A DNA stretch of 64,000 bases, taken from contig UEGR01000013.1 of assembly GCA_900465685.1 (NCBI GenBank), forward strand, positions 62,001 to 126,000. The letters run 5' to 3'. How positions within the stretch are numbered: the stretch's first letter is position 1; every line of letters starts with the position of its first letter. The notes beneath the pieces are model-generated. The model did no database searches and was not told where the DNA came from. It was given only the letters and a program-made list of their open reading frames with translations. Positions 8,991-18,367 of this stretch are shown piece by piece. The position numbers and the translations under genes were made by a program. The stretch is from Hyphomicrobiales bacterium. Lineage in GTDB: Bacteria; Pseudomonadota; Alphaproteobacteria; Rhizobiales; Rhizobiaceae.

Positions 8991-9017
8991 ATGCGGACCG
9001 GCTGTTCCGGTCCGCAT
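8991..9017. terminator. Bidirectional hairpin between converging genes
   Basis: Arms ATGCGGACCGG (8991-9001) and CCGGTCCGCAT (9007-9017) form an 11-bp perfect stem with a CTGTT loop. It starts two bases after the response-regulator stop and ends 9 bases before the bicupin stop on the other strand, so it can serve both genes. No long U-run is visible on either side. Confidence 0.65.
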
Positions 9018-9026
9018 CTGGCGTGT

Positions 9027-10070
9027 TCAGATAATGGGCTTTTTCGTCTTTCTGAACGTGACCTTCTTCGGATCGAGATTAAGATGTCCCTGAACCAGTT
9101 CCGAGGGCGTCAGTGCCAACCATTGATTCAGCGATACGTCCGCATAGTAACTGCTCTTGAACATCTCCAGAAAGCGGAGCGTGGTTTTGCCAGTGTTCTC
9201 CACATAGTGCCCCATAGCGAAGGGAACATAGCCGACATCGCCCGCAGCATAATCAAATGTCCTTGAATGGCCGTTTGCGGCGAATACCCCCATTCTGGCT
9301 TGCCCTTCAATGTAATATTGCCATTCATCCGTATTTGGATGCCAATGGAGTTCACGAATGCCGCCAGGCTCAATTTCGACAAGAGCAGCAGCGATTGTTT
9401 TCGATGCAGGAAAGTTGCTCGAGTCGGTAATTCGAACGGTTCCATTTGGTGTTTTAATCGGCTCCTGGGCCATCATACGGTGACTGAGCCGGTCAGATGC
9501 CTCTTTCGCTCCGGTTGGCCGATCATCTTCGGCGCTGGAGACTGGGACTGGAAGAGGAAACATGTAACGTTCACTCTCTTTGGGAAGGTTTTCAAATGCC
9601 TCGACCGGTGCTCCAAAATTCTTCGCCAGCAGGTTGGGCGGGATATGGTTGAACCAGTCTGTTAGCAGAAAGGTGCTATCCTCATCAAAACCACCATCGT
9701 CGAAAACAAGGAGGAACTCACGGCCATCGGGACCTAGCCCCTGGATGGAGTGTGGAATACCCGAAGGAAAATACCACAGATCTCCTGGTCCGACATCGCT
9801 GACAAAATTCTCCCCCGCGGCATTGACTGCAGTAATTCGAGCATTACCGTACAGCATATAGGCCCATTCAGCCTCCTTATGCCAATGTAACTCACGAACC
9901 CCACCTGAGTTGAGGCGCATGTCAACGCCTGCAATGCTTTTTGATATGCCTAACTCGCGGACAGTCACCTGTCTTGTCCATCCACCCGGATAGAGTTTTG
10001 TGGGTGCATCGGCAAATGAGAATTTTAGGTTGGGTATTGTGCCGGAGTCAGTTGCTGGCTGGTTGAGCAT
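9027..10070 (-). CDS. oxdC: Bicupin oxalate decarboxylase (mature part, in-frame stop upstream)
   Basis: A 347-residue double-cupin protein very close in pattern to Bacillus OxdC, which splits oxalate to formate and CO2 with Mn. Numbering from this ATG, the N-terminal site is H62, H64, E68, H107 ([11 protein letters not shown]) and the C-terminal site is H242, H244, E249, H288 ([12 protein letters not shown]). The lid over the N-terminal site is DEDS at 129-132, keeping the Glu (E130) needed for decarboxylation; this argues against an oxalate oxidase. The frame continues upstream for 22 codons that resemble family sequence, then meets TAG at 10137-10139; a Tat-type leader lies beyond. This ATG has only a weak, distant AAGGATGAG, so a cytoplasmic product or no product are both possible. 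Confidence 0.7.
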   Translation of the reverse strand: MLNQPATDSGTIPNLKFSFADAPTKLYPGGWTRQVTVRELGISKSIAGVDMRLNSGGVRELHWHKEAEWAYMLYGNARITAVNAAGENFVSDVGPGDLWYFPSGIPHSIQGLGPDGREFLLVFDDGGFDEDSTFLLTDWFNHIPPNLLAKNFGAPVEAFENLPKESERYMFPLPVPVSSAEDDRPTGAKEASDRLSHRMMAQEPIKTPNGTVRITDSSNFPASKTIAAALVEIEPGGIRELHWHPNTDEWQYYIEGQARMGVFAANGHSRTFDYAAGDVGYVPFAMGHYVENTGKTTLRFLEMFKSSYYADVSLNQWLALTPSELVQGHLNLDPKKVTFRKTKKPII

Positions 10071-10136
10071 GTCGGGACTAAGCTCATCCTTAACGACGTT
10101 TCTCGGTCCAGGATCATTTCCGCCGAGCCCTGGTCT

Positions 10137-10235
10137 CTATGGTTGCGGTGTTTCAGCAGCAATTGCACTCGTTGCAACAACTGCTGCTCCAGTAGTCAAT
10201 GCCAGCAATGCTCCACGTCGAGATATATCGTTCAT
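10137..10235 (-). pseudogene. oxdC: Tat signal leader of oxdC cut off by in-frame TAG
   Basis: On the minus strand an ATG at 10235, with AAGGAG 6-7 bases upstream, opens a 32-codon frame whose product has a twin-arginine leader (S-R-R-G near residue 5), a hydrophobic core and AIAAETPQP. It then stops at TAG (10139-10137). The same frame continues without a further stop into the bicupin. The leader, good ribosome site and exact frame show that this was once one exported oxalate decarboxylase of about 402 residues. A point nonsense mutation, a sequencing error or stop-codon readthrough are the options; the rest of the gene looks intact. Confidence 0.75.
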
Positions 10236-10301
10236 CAGATACTCCTTAGTCGTGCTTGTGCGCCCACAACAAAGATAGATACCCACGATGTCTCGGCCAA
10301 C

Positions 10302-10317
10302 CTATACTCGTGTATAG
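10302..10317. promoter_or_regulatory. Inverted repeat upstream of the oxdC leader
   Basis: CTATAC-TCGT-GTATAG forms a 6-bp dyad about 70 bases upstream of the original oxdC start. A second dyad, TACTATT-C-AATAGTA, lies at 10351-10365, between the matB end and this one. They could be operators or promoter elements for oxdC, and the second may help to end matB transcripts; it has no U-run. Confidence 0.4.
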
Positions 10318-10468
10318 TGACATTGGCACTTTCACAATGTTAAGCTGCAATACTATTCAATAGTACATCTGCCGGAAGGCTGCGGTGATGTAATATTGAT
10401 TATCAAGAAGTGCAATGAGATTTTCTACGTTGAACGATGCGACGTTAGCACTTCCAAAAGCTATGCCA

Positions 10469-11980
10469 TTATTCGTAGAGCTGGCGGTAACGCTCCCGAA
10501 GTATGTTCTTTTGAACCTTGCCCATGGTGTTTCGCGGCAATTCGTCTGCAAATAGAACCCGTTTTGGCAGCTTGTAACGGGCCAGTCGTTCGCTCAAAGC
10601 GGTGAGTATATGTTTTTCTTCCAACGGAGAGCCGGGTTTTTTCACGACAACGGCTGTAGTGCCCTCGCCAAAATCTCTGTGCGGTACACCAATGACTGCG
10701 CTCTCAAGCACCCCATCCAACAGATCGATTTCGCTTTCGATTTCTTTAGGATAAATATTGTAGCCGCCGGAAATTACGAGATCTTTGCCGCGGCCTACAA
10801 TGTTCACATAACCTTTTTCATCGATAAGACCGAGATCGCCGGTGATGAAGAAGCCGTCCTCACGGAATTCCTCTTTGGTCTTTGCAGGCATGTTCCAGTA
10901 GCCTTTGAATACGTTTGGTCCTTTGACTTCCAGCATCCCGGTCTCTCCGCTTGGAAGTTCCTCGCCACTTTCCATATCCACCACACGGATACTCACGCCA
11001 GGCAGTGGAAAGCCCACTGTTCCTGCTATGCGATCCCCCTGGTATGGATTGGAGGTGTTCATATTGGTTTCTGTCATGCCATAGCGTTCCAGAATGGCAT
11101 GTCCTGTGTTGTCGAAGAAAGTCTGGTGGGTTTCGTTCAAAAGAGGTGCTGACCCCGAGACAAAGAGCCGCATATGAGCAGTGCTTTCGCGGTTTACACG
11201 CGCGTCCTGTGACAAGCGCACATAGAACGTCGGAACACCCATCAATACGGTTGCTTTTGGCAGACGGGCCACGATCTGGTCTGGATCAAACTTCGGTAAC
11301 AGAAACATCGATGCGCCGGAAATGAGCGTAACATTGCTTGCTACAAACAGACCATGTGTATGAAAAATCGGCAATGCGTGGATGAGCCGATCCTTAGCGA
11401 CAAAGTGCCAGCTATCGCGCAGTGTCAAAGCATTGGAGAGAAGGTTGTCATGGCTGAGCATCGCGCCTTTCGAGCGTCCTGTTGTGCCCGATGTATAAAG
11501 AATGGCGGCAAGATCGTCTGGCCCGCGATCAACGTCTTTAAATTCCACTCCGGCACCGTTTGCATGGTCCATCAATGAGCCGCCGCCCGTATCGTCGAGC
11601 GTTTCGAGGACAGCACCGCAGGCGCGGGCCGTTTCGGCGAGTTTTTCCGCATTTTGCGGTGAGACGACCACAAGGGCTGGTTTGGCGTCATTAAAAAAGT
11701 AGTCGAGTTCGGCAACGGTATAGCCCGTGTTTAGCGGCAGATAGACCGCGCCGCACCGCAAACAGGCCAGATAAAGCACTAGTGCTTCAGCACTTTTTTC
11801 AACTTGAACGGCTATACGGTCGCCGGGGTTAACGCCGCGCTCGACCAATACATTGGCAAAGCGCGCTGACAGCGCCAGCATATCCCCATATGTCCAGATT
11901 TTCCCTGCTTGCGTCTCGATGAAGATCGCGTCGGTCGCGGAAATTGCGTTGCGGATGGCATCAAACAGATGATTAGGCAT
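10469..11980 (-). CDS. matB: Malonyl-CoA synthetase MatB
   Basis: A 503-residue member of the acyl-CoA synthetase (ANL) family that activates malonate to malonyl-CoA with ATP and CoA. The AMP-binding P-loop YTSGTTGRSKG begins at residue 162, the YGMTET and TGD motifs are present, and the C-terminal catalytic lysine is K488 (PRNTMGKVQKN). The start overlaps the end of matA by 8 bp, so the pair is translationally coupled and transcribed from the matR-matA promoter region. MatA plus MatB convert malonate to acetyl-CoA through malonyl-CoA. Identification rests on length, motifs and the matA/matR context. Confidence 0.93.
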   Translation of the reverse strand: MPNHLFDAIRNAISATDAIFIETQAGKIWTYGDMLALSARFANVLVERGVNPGDRIAVQVEKSAEALVLYLACLRCGAVYLPLNTGYTVAELDYFFNDAKPALVVVSPQNAEKLAETARACGAVLETLDDTGGGSLMDHANGAGVEFKDVDRGPDDLAAILYTSGTTGRSKGAMLSHDNLLSNALTLRDSWHFVAKDRLIHALPIFHTHGLFVASNVTLISGASMFLLPKFDPDQIVARLPKATVLMGVPTFYVRLSQDARVNRESTAHMRLFVSGSAPLLNETHQTFFDNTGHAILERYGMTETNMNTSNPYQGDRIAGTVGFPLPGVSIRVVDMESGEELPSGETGMLEVKGPNVFKGYWNMPAKTKEEFREDGFFITGDLGLIDEKGYVNIVGRGKDLVISGGYNIYPKEIESEIDLLDGVLESAVIGVPHRDFGEGTTAVVVKKPGSPLEEKHILTALSERLARYKLPKRVLFADELPRNTMGKVQKNILRERYRQLYE

Positions 11981-13349
11981 ATATTGTTCCCAAGGGATTT
12001 TTGGCTGCTTTTATAGGTGGCTGAATGGAAGCTGGCTTGCGAAGATTTGCAGAAGCGATGACCTCTCCTCTTTCTGCATAGGCTTCATGATTGCGCTCGA
12101 TGTCATCAAGTTTGTAAAGATAGTTGACCATCAATCCGTGGGATTCCCGCATTGCTTTGGCGGAAACATCTCCGAGATAGTTGAGGCGCTCCAGTCTGGC
12201 ACCGTTGCCAAGATGGAAGCGTGCGACCGCGTCGATAAGACGTCCGTTAGCGGTGCGAGCATTCAGGAAATAATGCGTGGCTGCGCGCAAGAACAGCGGT
12301 TGGATTTCGGCTGCCAAAGTATCGTTGTTTTCCCAACCTGCGTTTTCGAGGAGTTGTCGCAATCGGTCAAGCTCCAGTGTAGTGTCGGCTTCGACACTCG
12401 CGGTCTTTAACCAGCGTCCAAATCCAGGCACGGGTGAGAGGGTGACAAAATTCTTGAGTGCCGGTATTTCACGACGCAACTCTTCGACCACCTGTTTGAT
12501 CAGAAAGTTCCCAAAGGAAATGCCTCGCAGGCCGCTTTGACAGTTGGAAATCGAGTAGAATACTGCCGTATCGGCATCGTTTGCCGCGATTGCGTCGCGC
12601 TTATTATCAAGCAAAGGGCCAATCTTGTCGGGAATCGATCGCGTGAGTGCAACTTCAACAAAGATCAAAGGCTCATCCGCAAGTTGCGGATGAAAGAATG
12701 CGAAGCACCGCCGGTCCGATGGCGCCAGGCGATTTCGGAGCTCATTCCAGTCGCCAATGGCATGAACTGCCTCGTAGCGAATGATTTTTTCCAGGATGTG
12801 TGCGGGGGTGGTCCAATCAATGGAGCGCAATTGCAGGAAACCGCGGTTGAACCAGGACGTGAAGAGATGTGAAAAATCTGAATCGACCGCTCCAAGCTCG
12901 GGCATTGACGTCTGCATGCGCAGAAGCGCATCGCGCATCGTGACGAGTGAAGCTGTTCCCCGTGGGGCGGCGTTCAATCTGCGAATGAGTTCTTGCCGTC
13001 TAGGTTCCGCTGCCTCATGCAGCCTGGAAAGAGCGTCGGGATTTGGCGATGAGCGGTAATCGTCGATGGCTTTATCAAGACGAGCGCCGTTGGCACCGTA
13101 TTTATCAAGGAGAGCGCTCATGAATTTGCGCTGCTCGTCGTCGCTGAGCGATTCCCAGCCGGTAAGTATATCCCGCGCTAGTGCGAGGCCTGAAGCCTCT
13201 CCTTTGCTCGAAAGTAGGTGCTCACAGCGCAGCATCAGCGGTTCAAAGTTCGATTGCTTCTGCGTGGGGCGCGACGATTTTACAATGAGTCGACGACCAC
13301 GGTCTGCGATCGCATCGATCATGTCGCGAAATAAGGAAATGCTGCTCAT
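11973..13349 (-). CDS. matA: Malonyl-CoA decarboxylase MatA
   Basis: A 458-residue protein of the malonyl-CoA decarboxylase family, releasing acetyl-CoA and CO2 from malonyl-CoA in the cytoplasm. It has the helical N-terminal domain (to about 200) and the C-terminal GNAT-like catalytic domain, including FAFFHPQLADEPLIFVEVAL, FYSISNCQSGLRGISFGNFLIKQ and FVTLSPVPGF, with conserved Ser/His active-site regions. It is the first gene of the matA-matB unit and diverges from matR; the shared intergenic region carries two operator-like sites. The order matB-matA with divergent matR matches rhizobial mat loci, where it serves growth on malonate. Confidence 0.92.
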   Translation of the reverse strand: MSSISLFRDMIDAIADRGRRLIVKSSRPTQKQSNFEPLMLRCEHLLSSKGEASGLALARDILTGWESLSDDEQRKFMSALLDKYGANGARLDKAIDDYRSSPNPDALSRLHEAAEPRRQELIRRLNAAPRGTASLVTMRDALLRMQTSMPELGAVDSDFSHLFTSWFNRGFLQLRSIDWTTPAHILEKIIRYEAVHAIGDWNELRNRLAPSDRRCFAFFHPQLADEPLIFVEVALTRSIPDKIGPLLDNKRDAIAANDADTAVFYSISNCQSGLRGISFGNFLIKQVVEELRREIPALKNFVTLSPVPGFGRWLKTASVEADTTLELDRLRQLLENAGWENNDTLAAEIQPLFLRAATHYFLNARTANGRLIDAVARFHLGNGARLERLNYLGDVSAKAMRESHGLMVNYLYKLDDIERNHEAYAERGEVIASANLRKPASIQPPIKAAKNPLGTIYA

Positions 13350-13459
13350 AAACCTACTCCGATTGCGCGGATTGAGAAGGTTGGACGATTTCGCCTTTAT
13401 CTGTGCCGGCGCCTGATCAGCTTAGTAGTCCTGTCAGGTGCATCTTATGCTTATCCCCC

Positions 13460-13490
13460 TTGTATGCAAAGTCAATAAGATTGTATACAA
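13460..13490. promoter_or_regulatory. Twin MatR-type operators in the matA-matR intergenic region
   Basis: TTGTATACAA (13481-13490), a perfect 10-bp palindrome, and TTGTATGCAA (13460-13469), with one change, lie exactly 21 bp apart, two helical turns. They resemble the TTGTA/TAC dyad known for rhizobial MatR. They sit 29 bases upstream of the chosen matR start and about 110 bases upstream of matA, well placed for autoregulation and divergent control. Confidence 0.75.
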
Positions 13491-13518
13491 GAATTGGATC
13501 CCTAGAACAGGATGCTTC

Positions 13519-14181
13519 ATGTCAGAAAATATTGTCCTGAAACTGCGCGATCAGATTGAAAGCGAAATTCTGAGTGGGGGCTTCTCATCTGGAAAACGTC
13601 TGGATGAGGTGCGGCTGGCTCAGCAGTTTGGCGTCTCGCGCACACCGATACGTGAAGCATTGATGCAGCTGAGTGCGATTGGCCTCATTGAAATTCGCCC
13701 GCGCAGGGGTGCGATAGTCGTGGAGCCAGCGCCAGAGCGCATTTATGAAATGTTCGAAGTAATGGCTGAACTGGAGGCCATGGCTGGCGCGCAAGCGGCG
13801 CGTCGTCATACGGAAGATGACCGCCTCGCGCTCATGGAAGCGCATCTCAATTGTACCAAATCCGCTGAAGCAGAGGACCCGGACGCCTATTATTACGACA
13901 ATGACGTTTTCCACGCAGCCATTTATTCAGCAAGCCATAACGGCTTTTTGAAAGAGCAGTGTGAGGCGCTCCATCGCCGCTTGCGTCCTTACCGTCGCTT
14001 GCAGTTGCGATTGCGAAATCGAATGCGAGCCTCATTTGAGGAGCATGACCGGATTGTGAAGTCCATCTTGTCGGGCAATAGCGCGGCCGCTTCTGCTGCA
14101 TTGCGCATGCACATTGCTGTTCAGGGCGAGCGCTTTTCGGACCTGATTGCCCAGCTCAATGCTGGCAAATCAGGGCGTTGA
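13519..14181 (+). CDS. matR: GntR-family (FadR-type) regulator MatR
   Basis: A 220-residue GntR regulator: winged-helix DNA-binding domain at about 1-70 (VRLAQQFGVSRTPIREALMQL) and an FCD ligand-binding domain with the conserved D and H positions. I start it at ATG 13519 (MSENIVLKLRDQIE); the frame is open 27 codons further up, but that stretch contains the operators. Divergent from matAB and preceded by TTGTATACAA sites, it should repress or activate malonate genes in response to malonate. The FCD domain and gene order strongly favour MatR over other GntR proteins. Confidence 0.85.
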   Translation: MSENIVLKLRDQIESEILSGGFSSGKRLDEVRLAQQFGVSRTPIREALMQLSAIGLIEIRPRRGAIVVEPAPERIYEMFEVMAELEAMAGAQAARRHTEDDRLALMEAHLNCTKSAEAEDPDAYYYDNDVFHAAIYSASHNGFLKEQCEALHRRLRPYRRLQLRLRNRMRASFEEHDRIVKSILSGNSAAASAALRMHIAVQGERFSDLIAQLNAGKSGR

Positions 14182-14236
14182 CCGAAATGTAATAAAATCC
14201 TCTTTTAAAATTTCTCTTATCAATAATGAAATTTTA

Positions 14237-14264
14237 TTGACATTATTTTCTTGATACTCATACT
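14237..14264 (+). promoter_or_regulatory. Possible sigma-70 promoter for the M20/peptide ABC operon
   Basis: TTGACA at 14237-14242 and CATACT at 14259-14264 are spaced 16 bases apart, about 100 bases before the M20 gene. An AT-rich dyad AAAATTTC/GAAATTTT (14207-14214 and 14228-14235) lies just upstream and may be an operator or a weak matR terminator. Confidence 0.4.
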
Positions 14265-14365
14265 GAGTTTCAAATCGCGCTGGAGATGAAAGGGCATAGA
14301 AAAGCCTTCTCCGGGCTACGGCTTGACTTTGAATTGGCCGTGGTAAAAGTCGCGAGGAGGGAACG

Positions 14366-15691
14366 ATGCAGATGAGAGTTGAGGACGCTGTCGCCGATGT
14401 CTGGGCGCGGTTGGATGCCCGGTCAGATCGGGTCGTGGGATTGACCAGTGATCTGGTTAGAATTCCTTCCGTCAATCCAAAATTTCAGGACCTGCCCGAA
14501 GAGGGACGTGAAGCCGAAGTGCAGGCGCTGATTGCGCGCGAACTGTCTGGTAGCCACCTTGCAATAAAGACATTTGACGCTTTGCCGGGGCGCCCTAATC
14601 TTCTGGCTGAGACGGAAGCAGTCGGTAATGGCGACCGTGATTTGATCTTGTGCGGTCATATCGACGTCGTCCCGGTCGGTGATGTCCGCGAGTGGAGCTA
14701 CGACCCGTTTTGCGGCGATGTTCGAGACGGTAAAGTGCTCGGTCGCGGCACGATGGATATGAAGGCTGGTTTGGCCTGCTGCATCGAAGCACTGCGGGTG
14801 ATCCGAGAAGCGGGTATCGCGCTTCAGGGTAAGGTATCACTGCACTCCGTCGTCGATGAGGAGGCTGGTGGTTTCGGCGCGAAAGCCATGGTCAAAGCGG
14901 GATATTTGGCGCCCGCAGCTATTATTGCAGAGCCGGGTGGCGACGAGATTTTTATCAGCCAAGGTGGCCTGGAGTGGCTCCGTATTACCATTCGCGGTCG
15001 TCAGGGTCATTCGGCTTATCGGTTCACTGGTATGTATCCGCAGCCCCATCAGGAAAACCGTAAGGCCCCTCCCATCAGCGCTGCCGATATGGCTGCGCGC
15101 TTTCTTGTCGCGTTACGCGATTATGAAGCCGCCAATGCCCGGGTGAAAAGTCATCCCATGATGGCTCCGGGAATCAATCATTTTGGCGTGGGATCAGTAC
15201 GGATCGGTGCTGGCCTTGGTGCGGACGGTTTGCCGATGATCATGACAAATCCAGGCATAGTGCCGGATGTCGCCGTCATCGATATCGATCATAAGTTCAT
15301 GCCGCATGAAACCAGTGCTGAAATTCGTGCGGATTTTGAACAGTTCGTTGCACATTTCTGCGCCACCGATCCCTGGCTGCGCGAAAATCCGATCGACGTG
15401 AAATGGGATCTCTATGATCTCCACTTTCCAGCGATGAATACGGCAGCCGACCATCGGTTGGTCAAGATCGTTACGGACAGGCGTTCCAGCCTTGGCAAGC
15501 CAACGGCGTTGCGCGGTTCTATCGGTGTGACAGATGGTGCGCATTATGCGGTCGCGGGCGTCCAACCCATACGTTACGGCCCATTTGGCGCGAACCAGCA
15601 CGCGGCTGATGAATGGGCCGACGTGGCGTCCATCAAGATGACCACCAAGGTCATGGCTGCCGCTATTCTTGATTGGTGTGGTGTCGCCTAA
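14366..15691 (+). CDS. M20-family metallo-amidohydrolase (ArgE/DapE-like)
   Basis: A 441-residue M20 peptidase. Metal and catalytic residues are in place: H98 and D100 in LILCGHIDVVP, D131 in GRGTMDMKAG, E165/E166 in VVDEEAGG, E189 in AIIAEPGG and H412 near the end. The inserted dimerisation domain (about 200-330) contains the usual GRQGHSAY. Family members deacylate N-acyl amino acids or small peptides. The ATG at 14366 has GAGGAGGG directly upstream. As first gene ahead of a peptide-type ABC importer, it probably hydrolyses the imported compound; it has no signal peptide, so it acts in the cytoplasm. Confidence 0.85.
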   Translation: MQMRVEDAVADVWARLDARSDRVVGLTSDLVRIPSVNPKFQDLPEEGREAEVQALIARELSGSHLAIKTFDALPGRPNLLAETEAVGNGDRDLILCGHIDVVPVGDVREWSYDPFCGDVRDGKVLGRGTMDMKAGLACCIEALRVIREAGIALQGKVSLHSVVDEEAGGFGAKAMVKAGYLAPAAIIAEPGGDEIFISQGGLEWLRITIRGRQGHSAYRFTGMYPQPHQENRKAPPISAADMAARFLVALRDYEAANARVKSHPMMAPGINHFGVGSVRIGAGLGADGLPMIMTNPGIVPDVAVIDIDHKFMPHETSAEIRADFEQFVAHFCATDPWLRENPIDVKWDLYDLHFPAMNTAADHRLVKIVTDRRSSLGKPTALRGSIGVTDGAHYAVAGVQPIRYGPFGANQHAADEWADVASIKMTTKVMAAAILDWCGVA

Positions 15692-15767
15692 GCGATCATA
15701 AGCGCTTGAAATTTCTGCATAGTTCCTTTCCGGCGCCGCATGGCGTCAACGGAGAAATCGTATCGTG

Positions 15768-17393
15768 ATGAACTTCTTCAATCCCGTCCAGATGCGCACA
15801 AAGCGCTCGCGTCTCGCTTATCTCGTCGCTTCCGCCGGCATGGCGGCTTTGGTAGCCACAGCACTGCCGGCAGCGGCTGAAACGCTTAATTGGGCGCGTG
15901 CGTCGGATGTGCAGACGCTCGACCCCCACGCCTATAATGAAGGTATAACCCATGCCTTCAACCATCAGATCTATGAGCCGCTGGTGGCTCGCTCCGACGA
16001 TGGCAAATTGATGGGCGTTTTGGCGACCGAATGGAAGATGTTGCCCGACCAGACCGACATCTGGGAGTTCAAACTGCGCCCGAATGTTACCTTTCATGAC
16101 GGTGCGCCATTCACAACTGACGACGTCATCTTTTCATTTCAGCGCGCTATGGCGCCTACATCAAACGTTCGCTCGCTCCTGACGGCGGTCGATAGCGTAA
16201 CTGCCAAGGACGAGCATACGATACAGATCAAGACCAAAGGCACGAGCCCGCTGCTGGTCAACAATCTTGTCAATATTTTCATGATGAACAAAGCCTGGGC
16301 GGAAAAGAATGATGCTGCATCCCCGCAGGATTTCAAGGCTGGCAAAGAAAGCTATGCCGCGCGCAACGAAAACGGCACCGGGGCGTATCGTCTTGTCAGC
16401 CGTGAAGCAGACCGTCGCACTGAACTGGCAGCCTATGATAAATATTGGGGTATAGGCCAGTTTCCTCTCGATATCGATCGCATTGTATATACACCCATCC
16501 AGTCACCAGCCACGCGCGTTTCGGCACTTATCAGCGGAGAGGTAAATTTCCTGCAGGACGTTCCCCCGCAGGACATTGCCAAGTTGGAACAGCACCCGGA
16601 ACTGCGCGTGGTCAGGGGACCTGAAAACCGCACCATTTTCTTTGGCGTCAATATGGGGGCCGACAAGCTTACTTACGGTGAAGCGAAGGGAAATCCATTC
16701 GCTGACAAGCGAGTGCGTCAGGCGATGAACATTGCAATTGATCGCAGTGTTATTGGTAAGGCGATTATGCGGGGCGAGTCCATTCCGATTGGAACCATCG
16801 CACCTCCTTTCATCAACGGCTATACGGAAGAAATGGGCAAGTTGCCCGAGGTCAATATCGAGAAGGCCAAGCAACTGATGAGCGACGCCGGATATGGCGA
16901 CGGTTTCTCGGTTACGCTCAATTGTACCAATGACAGTTTCGTCAACGATGAACGTATCTGTCAGGCTATTGTCGGCATGATGGCGAAGATTGGGATCAAG
17001 GTTCATCTCGATGTGCAGCCCGCCGGTGTGGTGTTTCCAATGGTCGCCAATGGCAAGACGGATTTCTACCTGATGGGCTGGGGGGCTTCGACCTTCGACT
17101 CTCAATATGTGTTCGACAATCTTGTGCACTCCCGCAGCGAAGGACGCGGTGCGTGGAGCGCTGTGAACTTCAACAATGCCGAGATTGATGCCAAGATCGA
17201 GACGTTGGGTACGGAAGCCAATATCGAAAAGCGCAATTCGACGATTGCTGAGATATGGAAGGTCGTTCAGGACGAGAGTTTCTATTTGCCGATCCATGCG
17301 CAGATGCTGGCCCGTGCTTCGGCGAAGAAAATTCACATCACGTCGAACCTGTCCAACAGTCTCTTCGTCAAGACGATATCGGTAGACAAATGA
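15768..17393 (+). CDS. ABC transporter periplasmic peptide-binding protein (family 5)
   Basis: A 541-residue SBP_bac_5 protein. The N-terminal signal peptide has a basic start and a hydrophobic stretch, and ends near ALPAAAETLNWARASDVQTLDPHAY, the family signature of DppA/OppA proteins. It binds peptides or peptide-like ligands in the periplasm and delivers them to the permeases encoded downstream. The GTG three bases before this ATG is an equally placed start. It overlaps the first permease by 4 bp (ATGA). Ligand type is inferred from family and the amidohydrolase neighbours. Confidence 0.88.
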   Translation: MNFFNPVQMRTKRSRLAYLVASAGMAALVATALPAAAETLNWARASDVQTLDPHAYNEGITHAFNHQIYEPLVARSDDGKLMGVLATEWKMLPDQTDIWEFKLRPNVTFHDGAPFTTDDVIFSFQRAMAPTSNVRSLLTAVDSVTAKDEHTIQIKTKGTSPLLVNNLVNIFMMNKAWAEKNDAASPQDFKAGKESYAARNENGTGAYRLVSREADRRTELAAYDKYWGIGQFPLDIDRIVYTPIQSPATRVSALISGEVNFLQDVPPQDIAKLEQHPELRVVRGPENRTIFFGVNMGADKLTYGEAKGNPFADKRVRQAMNIAIDRSVIGKAIMRGESIPIGTIAPPFINGYTEEMGKLPEVNIEKAKQLMSDAGYGDGFSVTLNCTNDSFVNDERICQAIVGMMAKIGIKVHLDVQPAGVVFPMVANGKTDFYLMGWGASTFDSQYVFDNLVHSRSEGRGAWSAVNFNNAEIDAKIETLGTEANIEKRNSTIAEIWKVVQDESFYLPIHAQMLARASAKKIHITSNLSNSLFVKTISVDK

Positions 17394-18367
17394 TTGCCTT
17401 CCTCCTGCGCAGACTGGGATCGGCTGTGCCAGTCATGTTAATCACAGCCTTCCTGTCCTTTGCCGCGTTTCGCTTTATCGGCGACCCGCTGCAAAATATG
17501 CTGGGACAGGATGCGACTGCGCAGGATCGCGCTCGGCTTGCCGCAGAGCTCGGCTTCGACCAACCCTTCTACATTCAGTTCTGGCGCTTCATTGTGTCGA
17601 TCCTGCACGGAGACTTTGGTGTTTCTACGCGCGTCGGACGTCCCGTACTGGATTTGATTGTCGAGCGGCTTCCAGCAACTCTCGAACTCGCCGTACTTTC
17701 ATTTGTCATAGCCATGGCGGCGGGCATCGCGCTTGGTGTGTTGACTGCATTGCGTCCGCGCTCCATCTTTTCGAAGCTTGCCATGACGGGATCGCTGGTT
17801 GCTGTATCGCTGCCGAATTTCCTGATCAGTATCGCGCTGATCTATATATTCTCGGTGCGGCTCGGTTGGCTACCGGCTTTTGGACGCGGCGACACGGTTA
17901 AAATCGGCTGGTGGACGACTGGTCTGCTGACGAAATCCGGTTGGCTGGCAATCATCCTGCCTGCAATCTCTCTTGCGACCTTCCAGTTGACACTCATCTT
18001 GCGGCTGGTACGAACGGAAATGCTGGAGGTGATGCATTCGGATTATATTCGCTTTGCCCGGGCACGCGGCTTGTCGCAGCGATTGATCTATTTTTCCTAT
18101 GCTTTGAAGAACACAATGGTACCGGTCGTGACTGTTGCGGGACTGCAATTGGGATCGATCATTGCTTTTGCTGTGGTCACGGAAACCGTATTTCAATGGC
18201 CGGGTGTGGGACTTCTCTTCATCAATTCCGTCAATTTTTCCGATGTGCCGATCATGGCAACCTATCTCCTTTTGACATCTCTGATCTTCGTGACGATCAA
18301 TATGGTGGTTGATTGCATCTACTATCTCATCGACCCTCGCCTGCGGGTTGCGGGAGGCGTAAAATGA
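17390..18367 (+). CDS. Peptide-type ABC transporter permease, DppB-like
   Basis: A 325-residue inner-membrane protein starting MIAFLLRRLGSAVPVMLITA, the usual DppB N-terminus, with about six membrane helices and the permease EAA-type loop around RFARARGLSQ. The start ATG overlaps the binding-protein stop as ATGA, and its own stop overlaps the next permease start in the same way. It forms the channel with the DppC-like partner. Confidence 0.88.
   Translation: MIAFLLRRLGSAVPVMLITAFLSFAAFRFIGDPLQNMLGQDATAQDRARLAAELGFDQPFYIQFWRFIVSILHGDFGVSTRVGRPVLDLIVERLPATLELAVLSFVIAMAAGIALGVLTALRPRSIFSKLAMTGSLVAVSLPNFLISIALIYIFSVRLGWLPAFGRGDTVKIGWWTTGLLTKSGWLAIILPAISLATFQLTLILRLVRTEMLEVMHSDYIRFARARGLSQRLIYFSYALKNTMVPVVTVAGLQLGSIIAFAVVTETVFQWPGVGLLFINSVNFSDVPIMATYLLLTSLIFVTINMVVDCIYYLIDPRLRVAGGVK

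Noticed and set aside
9027-10070. Calling the bicupin an oxalate oxidase.
   Set aside because: The lid keeps the Glu (DEDS) needed for decarboxylation, and overall pattern follows OxdC.
16503-17336. A 277-codon minus-strand frame opposite the peptide-binding protein.
   Set aside because: Antisense shadow without ribosome site or domain.
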